Positions 1 to 7,211 of a stretch of 64,000 bases of DNA are shown piece after piece. Position numbers and translations under genes: made by a program. The DNA lies in contig NZ_LZKR01000013.1 in NCBI RefSeq assembly GCF_001672915.1, forward strand, positions 1 through 64,000, read 5' to 3'. This DNA is from Mycobacterium sp. 1245805.9 (lineage in GTDB: Bacteria; Actinomycetota; Actinomycetes; Mycobacteriales; Mycobacteriaceae). Under the pieces are notes generated by a model, which saw only the letters and a list, made by a program, of their open reading frames with translations, was not told where the DNA came from and made no database searches. Within the stretch, counting starts at the first letter, position 1. Every line of letters begins with the position of its first letter.

Positions 1-706
1 CGTGCCGCCGGTGCCGCCAGCGCCGACAGCACCCGCGGTCCCGCCCGTGACCCCGCCGCCGCCCACCCCGCCGCCGGGGCCGGCGCCGGGTTACCCCGCG
101 TCCGGCCCGATTCCGCAGGCCGGTCAGACGCCGCGGCCCTGGGCCCCCGACAGCGGGCCGATGCCCGCGGCGAGCCCGCCGTACTACCAGGGCGGCAGCG
201 GCAGCTGGGGCGGCCCGCCCGCGCAATTCACCGGCCCGGCGTCCGGGGGGTGGAATCAGCCACCCGCCAAGCCCAAACGCAGCCCGTGGCCCATCGTCGC
301 CGCCGTCGCCGCCGTGATCGTCCTCGCCGTCGGCGCGGTCGGGGTATGGCTGATCATCAAGCCCAAGCCCGCGCCGCCACCCCCGGATCCCGTGCCGCCC
401 AGCCGGCTCAGCGCCCTGCTGCTGGACCCGTCGGACATCAACAACATCATGGGCTCCTCCGAGATGACGCCCGGCAAGCCCATCACCTCGATGGACACCT
501 CCACGGTGACGCTGTCGCTGCCGAACTGCCTGGGCGCGCTCTACACCAGCCAGGACCCGGTCTACGCGGGCACCGGCTACAGCGGAATCAGCGGGCTGGT
601 GTCCGCAGAACCGGGCGATAACAACGACCACTGGGTGAACCAGGCCGCCGTCGCATTCCCGTCCGCCGACAAGGCCAAGGCGTTCGTGCTGGCCTCGGCG
701 GTGGCG
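1..706 (+). pseudogene. PknH-type kinase sensor half, inverted and truncated at both ends
   Basis: Reading on the + strand from the window edge, this encodes a proline-rich juxtamembrane stretch, one membrane helix (about nt 287-358, flanked by KPKR and KPKP), then the start of an extracellular PknH-like sensor domain (LLLDPSDINNIMG onward). No kinase domain precedes it in the window. After the residues AFVLASA (near nt 700) the frame enters the antisense of the neighbouring kinase and runs on as meaningless sequence to 814. The natural partner is the kinase half on the minus strand at 577-1596, whose end (ATLPAT) would lead directly into the VPPVPPAP sequence at base 1. A segment of about 700 bp therefore appears inverted inside one gene. 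Alternatively, two oppositely oriented kinase genes were fused by deletion. Confidence 0.75.
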
Positions 707-1596
707 GGCAGGGTGGCTTCCTGGCTGCGGCGGACGATGTTGTTGGCGTGGTCCTGGTCGGGGTCGCTGAGGGCCTCGTGCGCGGCCAGGGCCAGGTCGC
801 CCGCGCTGGCGTAGCGGTCTTCGGGCTTCTTGGCCATGCCGCGCGCGATCACCGCGTCGAACGCCTTGGGGATGCCCGAGCGAGTGTCGCTCGGCTTCGG
901 GATGGGGTCCAACAGGTGGGCGTGGACCAGGGTGCCGGCGCTGTCGGCGCGGTAGGGCGGTGATCCGGTCAGGGCCTCGTGCAGCACACAGGCCAGCGCG
1001 TAGATGTCGGCGCGGTAGGTGACCTCGTCGTTGGAAAACCGTTCGGGCGCCATGTATTTCCAGGTGCCCACCGCGGTGCCGAGCTGGGTCAGCTTTTCAT
1101 CGGTGGTCGCGCTGGCGATGCCGAAGTCGACCAGGTAGGCGAAGTCGTCGCGGGTGACCAGGATGTTGGGCGGCTTGACGTCGCGGTGCATCACCCCGGC
1201 CGCGTGCGCGGCGTCCAGCGCGGAGGCGATCTGGGTGATGATGGCCACCGCCCGCGGCGGGGTCAGCGGGCCGAACCGCTTGAGCAGGCTGTCCAGGTCG
1301 ACGCCCTCGATCAGGCGCATCTCCATGTACATCTGGCCGTCGATCTCGCCGTAGTCGTGGATGGGCACCACGTGGGGTTCCTGCAAACGGCCGGCGATGC
1401 GCGCCTCGCGCTTCATCCGCTCGCGAAACACCGGGTCCTTGCTGAACGTGTCCGACATCAGCTTGACGGCGACGGTCCATTCCTTGACGGTGTGCTCGGC
1501 CTCGTAGACCTCGCCCATCCCACCGCGGCCCAGCAGCCGTTTCAGGTGATAGGGCCCGAACATCGAGCCCACCCGTGAGGCCTGCGCGTCGCTCAT
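577..1596 (-). pseudogene. pknH: PknH-type Ser/Thr kinase, kinase half only, cut by rearrangement
   Basis: ATG at 1596 follows a GGAGGG ribosome site. Residues 1-300 form a complete Hanks-type kinase domain: glycine loop LGRGGMGEVY (22-31), HRDVKPPN catalytic loop, DFG, and an activation loop with TQLGTAVGTWKYMAPE. The domain is very close to the paralogue at 1714-3420. Native sequence stops after ATLPATA (about nt 700). The remaining codons to the TAG at 577-579 are the antisense of the inverted sensor half, so this protein would lack a membrane anchor and sensor. In M. tuberculosis PknH phosphorylates EmbR, which is encoded just downstream here too. A soluble kinase might still be made, but the receptor is broken as assembled. 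Confidence 0.8.
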
Positions 1597-1713
1597 CCCT
1601 GACCCTCCAAACCAACCCCGGACCCGCCGACCATATCAACATCGGCCGACCCGAGCGGCTAACCGCGAGCCCCCGACTCAGCAATCAAGACGGTGAGCCC
1701 CAGGCAAGCGTCA

Positions 1714-3420
1714 CTACGAGTGCGCGGCCCACCACTTGTACAGCTGGTCCAGGTTCGGCCCCTGCACATCCCCGCCGACGACCGCGAGCACCATGGTCTG
1801 CTGGTTCGTCCACATCACCTGCGGCTCATCGCCTTTGTACTTCCCGCACCCGATCTGGCCGAGGATGGTGTTCGGGTCCTTGTTGTGCCACCAGGTGCCC
1901 GGCGATGCCTTGTCGCCGGGGCACTTGACGGTGGTGTCGGCCTGCATGTAGCCGTTGAACGCGTCCTGCAGCGCCTTGAGGTCGCCGAACAGCCCGTATT
2001 CGCCGACGTTGGGGCCGTTGGGTTCGGTGTTCTGTCCGCACATGACCGAGACGCTCGCGCCCGGCATCGGCTGGCCCTCCAGCTTGCAGACGCCGGGCGG
2101 GTAGCCGGCGGGCAGCAGGCTCAGCAGCCGGGTCGCGGCGCCGGAGGGCGGCGCGGACGACGGTGCCGTGGTCCTGCTGGTGGTCGTCGTGGTGGTGGTC
2201 GTGGTGGTCGTCGTGGTGGTGGCCGCGTTGGGGGTTTCGTTGTCGTCGTTTCCGACGGCCAGTGAGATGCCGACGGCGGCGACGACGAGGACGACGGCGG
2301 CGGCGCCGGCGGCGACGATGATCCACGGGTTGCGCTTGCGCGGCGGTGGCGGCTGCCCGTGGCCGAAGGGTGGCGGGCCGGCGAACTGCGGTGGCGGGCC
2401 GGCCCACTGGGGTTGGTGCACCGCACGATTGGGCGCGGGCGGGGCGGCGCGCGGGATGGGCCCGCTATCGGGGACGTGTCGTGGCGCCGCGGCGACGGGC
2501 GGAACGGCGCCGACGGCCCCCTTCAGCCTCGGCAGCGTGGATTCCTCACCGTGGCGCAGGATGTTGACGGCCTGGGTCTGATCGGGGTTGGTGAGCGCGT
2601 CGTGCGCGGCGCGCGCCAGGTCACCGGCGCTGCGGTAGCGGTCTTCGGGCTTCTTGGCCATGCCGCGCGCGATCACCCCGTCGAAGGCCCGGGAGATTCC
2701 CGAACGCCTGGCGCTGGGCTGGGGGATGGGCTCCAGCATGTGGGCGCTGACCAGCACCCCGGCGCTGTCGGATTGGTAGGGCGGCGAGCCGGTCAGGCAT
2801 TCGAACAACACGCACGCCAGCGAGTAGATGTCGGCGCGGTAGTCCACCTCGTCGTTCGAAAACCGTTCGGGCGCCATGTATTTCCAGGTGCCGACGGCGG
2901 TGCCGAGCTGGGTGAGCTTCTCGTCGGTCTTCGCGCTCGCGATGCCGAAGTCGACCAGGTAGGCGAAGTCGTCGCGGGTCACCAGGATGTTGGGCGGTTT
3001 GACGTCGCGGTGCGTCACCTCGGCTGCATGCGCCGCGTCGAGGGCCGAGGCGATCTGGGTGATGATGGCCACCGCGCGGGGCGGGGACAGCGACCCGAAC
3101 TGTTTGAGCAAAGTCCCGAGATCGGTGCCCTCGATGAGGCGCATCTCGAGATACATCTGGCCGTCGATCTCGCCGTAGTCGTGGATGGGCACCACGTGGG
3201 GTTCCTGCAAACGGCCGGTGATGCGGGCCTCGCGCCGCATCCGCTCGCGGAACACCGGATCGCTGCTGACCGATTCCGACATCAGCTTGAGCGCCACGGT
3301 CCAGCCCTTGACGGTGTGCTCGGCCTCGTAGACCTCGCCCATTCCGCCGTGGCCGAGGGCCCGCTTGAGCTCGTAGGGTCCGAACATCGTCCCCACCCGC
3401 GAGCCCGGCGCCCCGCTCAT
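1714..3420 (-). CDS. PknH-type transmembrane Ser/Thr protein kinase (second paralogue)
   Basis: 568 residues from the ATG at 3420, which has GGAGG 4 bases upstream; longer in-frame starts lack this. Kinase domain about 15-280: LGHGGMG loop (22-28), Lys45, HRD at 137-139, DFG at 158-160. A proline-rich linker, one membrane helix (about 355-378), and a run of 14 threonines encoded by mixed ACC/ACG codons follow. The extracellular part has four cysteines and differs from the sensor fragment at 1-706, so the two kinases share cytoplasmic domains but would sense different things. Substrates by context are EmbR (FHA domain, 4788-5921) and possibly the GarA-like protein. Activity is inferred from intact catalytic residues. 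Confidence 0.9.
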   Translation of the reverse strand: MSGAPGSRVGTMFGPYELKRALGHGGMGEVYEAEHTVKGWTVALKLMSESVSSDPVFRERMRREARITGRLQEPHVVPIHDYGEIDGQMYLEMRLIEGTDLGTLLKQFGSLSPPRAVAIITQIASALDAAHAAEVTHRDVKPPNILVTRDDFAYLVDFGIASAKTDEKLTQLGTAVGTWKYMAPERFSNDEVDYRADIYSLACVLFECLTGSPPYQSDSAGVLVSAHMLEPIPQPSARRSGISRAFDGVIARGMAKKPEDRYRSAGDLARAAHDALTNPDQTQAVNILRHGEESTLPRLKGAVGAVPPVAAAPRHVPDSGPIPRAAPPAPNRAVHQPQWAGPPPQFAGPPPFGHGQPPPPRKRNPWIIVAAGAAAVVLVVAAVGISLAVGNDDNETPNAATTTTTTTTTTTTTTSRTTAPSSAPPSGAATRLLSLLPAGYPPGVCKLEGQPMPGASVSVMCGQNTEPNGPNVGEYGLFGDLKALQDAFNGYMQADTTVKCPGDKASPGTWWHNKDPNTILGQIGCGKYKGDEPQVMWTNQQTMVLAVVGGDVQGPNLDQLYKWWAAHS

Positions 3421-3491
3421 CGTTCCTCCCAACAACCGCGACCCGCCGACCATATCAACCCCTTCCGAGCCGGCCGGCCGGCCGCGGTGCG

Positions 3492-4190
3492 TCACGTGGT
3501 GACGATGATCAGCTGGTCGCTGGTGTCCCATGCCTTGAGGAAGAGCGCCATCGGGATCTGCTCGTCGCGGCCCTTCGGATGGCCGCTGTCGTTGAGATGG
3601 ACAATGCCGTAGGCGGTGTCGACACCGGTCACCACCACGGCGTGGTCACCCTGCGGGTCGCCGTTCTCGTCCGTCGTCTTGACGGGGATGTTCCAGATGA
3701 GCTCGGCGTTGACGCTGACGATCACCTTGTGGCCGGTGCCCAGTTCCTGCTCGATTCCCGAGATGCCGCCCGGGATCCCGTCCGCCGCCGCGTGCTGCCG
3801 GTCGGTGACGACGGCGCCGACCTTGTACTGCGCCAGCAGCGTGGGGACGTCGGCGAACATGGTGCCCTGGCCCGAATTCGGGTGTTTGGTGTCGGCCGGC
3901 GTGATGTAGATCGACCCGGGGTGGTTCCTGCTGGGGGTGGACTGGGCCTTCTTGATGATGGCGTCCTCGGAGGGCTCCTTGCCGGTCATCTGGCCGACCA
4001 CATCGGCGGCGGCCATCAGCACGCAATCGTCGTATTTCTGGTGGCGCCACCACTTGGCGGCGGCGTCCGGGTCGCCGTACGTGGCACCCGAAGCCGCGCC
4101 CGCCGGGCCGGCCACCCCCAGCGCGACGGCGCCGGCGGCGACCGCGAATACGGCGGTCTTGGCGATGTTTGCGATCTTCATGGTCTTCAC
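3492..4190 (-). CDS. secreted C39-like cysteine peptidase fold protein, copy 1
   Basis: 232 residues. GTG at 4190 with AAGGA 6 bases upstream is preferred. Signal peptide about 1-33 ends near AGAAS. The mature part looks like a papain-fold C39_2-type domain: Cys56 in YDDCVLMA, His183 in GDHAVVVTGVD, and Asn200-Asp201 in HLNDSG give a plausible Cys-His-Asn/Asp set. The same residues and length occur in copy 2 (6009-6707). Similar secreted proteins sit beside embR in other mycobacteria. Substrate is unknown and peptidase activity unproven. The 5' region carries the 21-bp repeated element at 4259-4279, shared with the DUF732 genes. Confidence 0.85.
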   Translation of the reverse strand: MKTMKIANIAKTAVFAVAAGAVALGVAGPAGAASGATYGDPDAAAKWWRHQKYDDCVLMAAADVVGQMTGKEPSEDAIIKKAQSTPSRNHPGSIYITPADTKHPNSGQGTMFADVPTLLAQYKVGAVVTDRQHAAADGIPGGISGIEQELGTGHKVIVSVNAELIWNIPVKTTDENGDPQGDHAVVVTGVDTAYGIVHLNDSGHPKGRDEQIPMALFLKAWDTSDQLIIVTT

Positions 4191-4258
4191 TGCTTGTCCT
4201 TTTCTCGTACCGCTCGGTTGCGGTTTGGTTGAGAAAAGGTTCCAATGTCGGCCTTCTC

Positions 4259-4279
4259 GTTATCTCAATGAATTCTTGA
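4259..4279 (-). promoter_or_regulatory. secreted-protein element copy 4 (upstream of C39-like copy 1)
   Basis: On the + strand it contains ATCTCAATGAATTCTTGA. It matches the shared consensus TTCTCAACGAATTCTTGG with few changes and has the same 11-bp internal repeat on the minus strand. It starts 69 bases upstream of the C39-like start codon. Confidence 0.6.
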
Positions 4280-4316
4280 AATTTACTGTGCTGCAAGATT
4301 TTTCGAGCCAAACGAG

Positions 4317-4351
4317 GAATGGGGGACCCCGGCGATCGGGATCCCCCATTC
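4317..4351 (-). terminator. hairpin between DUF732 copy 1 and C39-like copy 1
   Basis: Arms GAATGGGGGA and TCCCCCATTC pair perfectly and an inner CCC/GGG pair extends the stem. It lies 16 bases after the DUF732 stop in the direction of transcription. There is no clear U-tract, as is usual for mycobacterial terminators. A matching hairpin lies at the same place in the second module (6781-6811). It could be a partial terminator or an mRNA-processing structure. Confidence 0.6.
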
Positions 4352-4366
4352 GGGTGGGCGGATTGG

Positions 4367-4699
4367 CTAGGTCAGCTGGGCGGAAAGCTGCGGGCAGTAG
4401 GCCTGGGCCGCGTCGACGACGAAGTAGGCGGCCTGCTTGGTGGTGAGGTTCGTCTGGCTCAGCACCTCGGTGGCGACGTCCGTCCCGGTCTTGCCGGCGG
4501 CCAGCTCCTTGCACACCTGGTGGCCCTCCTTGATGGCCTCCTGCGGCGAGGTGAAGGTGACGCCGAGGCCCCTCATCTCGGTGATGAAGGTGTCGTCGGC
4601 CGTGCTGGCCCCGGCGGCGCCGGCGGTGGCGATCGCCAGTCCGGCGGCGGCGGCCCCGATGGCCGTGGTGACGACTGCGGTGATGCGGGGAGAGAACAT
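4367..4699 (-). CDS. DUF732 secreted protein, copy 1
   Basis: 110 residues from the ATG at 4699, with AAAGGA 8 bases upstream; longer in-frame starts run back over the regulatory element and into embR. Signal peptide about 1-31 (ends near AGAAGAS). The mature domain has the DUF732 pattern: a short helical protein with two conserved cysteines (HQVCKEL and AYCPQL) likely forming a disulfide. Function is unknown. It is followed by a hairpin and the C39-like gene, forming a module repeated at 6009-7123. The repeated 21-bp element lies 64 bases upstream of the start. Confidence 0.88.
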   Translation of the reverse strand: MFSPRITAVVTTAIGAAAAGLAIATAGAAGASTADDTFITEMRGLGVTFTSPQEAIKEGHQVCKELAAGKTGTDVATEVLSQTNLTTKQAAYFVVDAAQAYCPQLSAQLT

Positions 4700-4763
4700 T
4701 GTCGAGATCCTTTGCTGGTGGGTTCGGCCCTTGGTGTGCTCAGCTTCGGGCCCCACGCTTGGA

Positions 4764-4784
4764 GGATTCTCAACGAATTCTTGG
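4764..4784 (-). promoter_or_regulatory. secreted-protein element copy 1 (upstream of DUF732 copy 1)
   Basis: It contains TTCTCAACGAATTCTTGG on the + strand. Read on the minus strand it holds two GAAT cores exactly 11 bases apart, typical of sites bound by OmpR-type response regulators. It lies between the embR stop and the DUF732 start. Confidence 0.65.
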
Positions 4785-4787
4785 CGG

Positions 4788-5921
4788 CTAGTTCTGGGTG
4801 ACCTCGAAGGTGAACTCGTGCTCGCCGATGCGGATGTGGTCGCCGTCGTGCAGCGGGGTCGCCGAGCGGATGCGCTCGCCCTGTACCTGCACGCCGTTGG
4901 AGGAGCGCAGGTCATTGATCACCCAGCCGGTGCCGGTGTCGACGATGACGGCGTGGTGGCGGCTGACCTTGGGGGTGTCCAGCACGATGTCGTTGGCGCT
5001 GAGGCGCCCGATGCGCGTCGCGGCCTCCTGCACCGGATGGCGCTTCCCCGAGGCTTCGCGCAGATGCGCGACGGCGTTGCGCTCGGAAACCCTGGTGTGC
5101 TGGTCCAGGACCGTCTGGGTGACCGCGGCGGTGGTCACCGCGATCTTCTTGACGTCCAACGGCTCCTGGCGCAGGATCCGCTCGTTGAGGGCGCGCAGGT
5201 TGGGGCCCGGGTCGATGCCCAGCTCGTCGGCGAGCGTCTCCTTCACGCGGCGGTAGGCCGCCAGCGCGTCGGATTGGCGCTCGGTGAGGTAGTAGGCCGT
5301 GATCAACTGGGCCCACAGCGGCTCGCGGTAGGGGTGCTCCACGGTCAGCGCCTCGAGCTCGGCGATCACGGCAAACGCGCGTCCGCAAGCGATTTCGGCC
5401 TCCGCCTTGGCCGTGTGGACCAGAATCTTCTCCTCGACGAGCGAGGTGGCGTAGGTGTCGACGAACTGGAAGTCGCGCAGGTCCTCGAGCACCGGCCCGC
5501 GCCATTCCGCCAGTGCCGCCGACAAATGCTTGCTGGCCTGTTCGAACCGGGAGGCGGCGGCCGCGTGCACGCCAGCGGTCTTCTCGGCGATGAATCGCCC
5601 GATGTCGCAAGCGTTGTCAGGGATGCTGAGGCGGTAGCCCGGGGGCGCCGCGGCCAGCACCAGCCGCGGGTCGATGCCGGCGCCGCTGAGCAGCTTGCGC
5701 AGGTTGGACACGTAGGAGTGAATGCTGGCCCGGGCCCCAGACGGTGGCGATTCCTCCCACAGGGCCGTGATGAGCCTGTCGACACCGACCGGGCTGTTGC
5801 GGTTCATCAGCAGCATGGCCCCCACGGCCCGCTGCTTGGGGGTGCCCAGGGGAACCAGGACGCCGTCAACGCTCATTTCCAGCGGCCCGAGCAGACCGAA
5901 CTCGAGGCGTTTGTCCACCAT
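4788..5921 (-). CDS. embR: EmbR-type transcriptional regulator (wHTH-BTAD-FHA)
   Basis: 377 residues from the ATG at 5921 (GGGAGGG about 11 bases upstream); an in-frame start exists at 6002. The order is an OmpR-like winged helix (KRLEFGLLGPLEM, about 1-95), a bacterial transcriptional activator domain (about 100-250, HPYREPLWAQLITAYY and QSDALAAYRRVK), and a C-terminal FHA domain (TRIGRLSANDIVLD, SRHHAVIV, RSSNGV). It closely matches remembered M. tuberculosis EmbR. That protein is phosphorylated by PknH through its FHA domain and activates the embCAB arabinosyltransferase genes. Here the PknH-type kinases lie downstream on the same strand, separated by one secreted-protein module. Confidence 0.95.
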   Translation of the reverse strand: MVDKRLEFGLLGPLEMSVDGVLVPLGTPKQRAVGAMLLMNRNSPVGVDRLITALWEESPPSGARASIHSYVSNLRKLLSGAGIDPRLVLAAAPPGYRLSIPDNACDIGRFIAEKTAGVHAAAASRFEQASKHLSAALAEWRGPVLEDLRDFQFVDTYATSLVEEKILVHTAKAEAEIACGRAFAVIAELEALTVEHPYREPLWAQLITAYYLTERQSDALAAYRRVKETLADELGIDPGPNLRALNERILRQEPLDVKKIAVTTAAVTQTVLDQHTRVSERNAVAHLREASGKRHPVQEAATRIGRLSANDIVLDTPKVSRHHAVIVDTGTGWVINDLRSSNGVQVQGERIRSATPLHDGDHIRIGEHEFTFEVTQN

Positions 5922-6008
5922 GGCGCGTAACACCCTCCCGTCTTCCGCGGCGTCGCGTTCATTGATTGTGATACGAACCCCGCGAATTCGGTAACACCCC
6001 AACGCGAT

Positions 6009-6707
6009 CTAGAGCGTGACCACCATCAACTCGTCGCTCGTGTCCCACGCTTTGACGAAAAGCTCCATGGGAACCTGCTCGTCGCGACCCTCGGCGATGC
6101 CGCTGTCGTTGAGGTGAACAATGCCGCGGGAAACGTCGACACCCGTCACCACCACCGCGTGGTCGGACACGGGGTTGCCGCTCTTGTCCTTCGCGTCGAC
6201 GGGCTCGCGCCAGATGATTTCGGCGTTGACGCTGACGATCACCTTGTGGCCGCCGCCGAGCGCCTGCTTGATCCCGGCGAGGCCCGAGCGGATTCCGTTC
6301 ACCGCGCGGTCGTCCCGGTCGATGACGACGGCGGCGACCCGGTAGTGCGCGAGCAAGGCGGGGATGTCCTCCACGCTGGCGCCGGCGCCCGAATTCGGGT
6401 CGTCCAGGTTCGCCGGCTTGGTGTAGATCGGGCCCCCGTGGACCGTGCTCGGCATCGAGTGGGCCTTCGCGATGATGGCCGCCTCCGAGGGCGACTCACC
6501 GGTTATCTGACCGATGACGTCGGCGCTGGACATCAGGACGCAGTCGTCGTACTGCTGCTGGTGCCAGTACCTGCCGGCGGCGACGGGGTCGCCGTACACG
6601 GCCTCCGAGGCCGCATCGGCGGGGGCGGCCAGTCCGAGCGCGACGGCGCCCGCGGCCACCGCGAAGGCGAATGTCTTGGCGACTGTGGCGATCTTGGCGG
6701 CGTTCAT
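6009..6707 (-). CDS. secreted C39-like cysteine peptidase fold protein, copy 2
   Basis: 232 residues from the ATG at 6707. A GTG at 6746 is also in frame but falls inside the regulatory element, and the 6707 start gives exactly the same length and residue numbering as copy 1 (Cys56, His183). Signal peptide about 1-33. Overall similarity to 3492-4190 is high, with divergence in loop regions. The leader has lost about 40 bases relative to copy 1, leaving no obvious Shine-Dalgarno before 6707. Likely duplicated together with its upstream DUF732 gene; substrate unknown. Confidence 0.84.
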   Translation of the reverse strand: MNAAKIATVAKTFAFAVAAGAVALGLAAPADAASEAVYGDPVAAGRYWHQQQYDDCVLMSSADVIGQITGESPSEAAIIAKAHSMPSTVHGGPIYTKPANLDDPNSGAGASVEDIPALLAHYRVAAVVIDRDDRAVNGIRSGLAGIKQALGGGHKVIVSVNAEIIWREPVDAKDKSGNPVSDHAVVVTGVDVSRGIVHLNDSGIAEGRDEQVPMELFVKAWDTSDELMVVTL

Positions 6708-6735
6708 GAGAAAAGGGTCCGACGCTGGCCTTGTC

Positions 6736-6756
6736 GTTTTCTCCACGAATCCTTGA
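6736..6756 (-). promoter_or_regulatory. secreted-protein element copy 5 (upstream of C39-like copy 2)
   Basis: It contains TTCTCCACGAATCCTTGA on the + strand. It is the most diverged of the five copies but keeps the TTCT, ACGAAT and CTTG blocks and the 11-bp spacing. It ends 28 bases upstream of the ATG at 6707. Confidence 0.5.
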
Positions 6757-6780
6757 AGCGTCCGGGCGTCTCCAGCGGCG

Positions 6781-6811
6781 GATGGGGGATTCCGTTACGG
6801 AATCCCCCATC
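6781..6811 (-). terminator. perfect 14-bp hairpin between DUF732 copy 2 and C39-like copy 2
   Basis: Arms GATGGGGGATTCCG and CGGAATCCCCCATC are fully complementary with a TTA loop. It lies 24 bases after the DUF732 stop, in the same position as the hairpin of module 1. The stem sequence is partly shared (ATGGGGGA/TCCCCCAT), supporting common descent. Confidence 0.7.
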
Positions 6812-6835
6812 TCGGTGATGGTTGGCGATTGCAGG

Positions 6836-7123
6836 CTATGCGGCCTGACCGGCGAATTGCGGGCAGTAGAACTTGGTGGCGGCGCCGACGAAGAAGTCCG
6901 CGTCCCGGGGTGACATCCTCGCCTGGCTTATCAGCGTGAGCGCGACGGCGGCCTTGCTCTTGCCGGCGGCCAGCTCGGTGCACACGTGGTGGGCCGCCCG
7001 AATCGCGTCTTGGTCCGTGTTGAAGGAGGTGGCCCCGGCGGTGCCGGCGGTCGCGAGTGCCAGCCCGACGGCGGCGGCGCCGAGCGCGCCGGCAACGGCT
7101 GCGGTGATCCGGTGTGCGAACAT
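6836..7123 (-). CDS. DUF732 secreted protein, copy 2
   Basis: 95 residues from the ATG at 7123, with AAAGGAG 8 bases upstream. The signal peptide runs to about residue 32 (AGTAGAT). Conserved cysteines lie in HHVCTEL and FYCPQF, spaced as in copy 1; copy 2 is shorter between the signal peptide and the domain. The regulatory element at 7188-7208 lies the same distance upstream as in copy 1. Function unknown, probably periplasmic or cell-wall located. Confidence 0.86.
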   Translation of the reverse strand: MFAHRITAAVAGALGAAAVGLALATAGTAGATSFNTDQDAIRAAHHVCTELAAGKSKAAVALTLISQARMSPRDADFFVGAATKFYCPQFAGQAA

Positions 7124-7187
7124 TGTTGAGCTCCTTTGCTCTTGGGTTCGGCTCTGACTGCGTTCAGCTTTTGGCCGCACCCTTGAC

Positions 7188-7208
7188 GGATCCTCAACGA
7201 TTTCTTGG
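7188..7208 (-). promoter_or_regulatory. secreted-protein element copy 2 (upstream of DUF732 copy 2)
   Basis: It contains TCCTCAACGATTTCTTGG on the + strand, two changes from copy 1. It lies just after the ABC exporter stop codon and 64 bases before the DUF732 start. Confidence 0.65.
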
Positions 7209-7211
7209 TGA

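Noticed and set aside
2178..2222. GGT/CGT microsatellite-like tract as a possible CRISPR or regulatory repeat
   Set aside because: It is in frame within the second kinase and simply encodes 14 threonines in a linker; there are no spacers.
2359..3612. Long + strand open frame opposite the second kinase
   Set aside because: It is the antisense of a clear kinase gene, has no recognisable domain, and long mirror frames are expected in high-GC DNA. The same applies to long frames opposite embR (4437-5930) and cysN (29233-31089).
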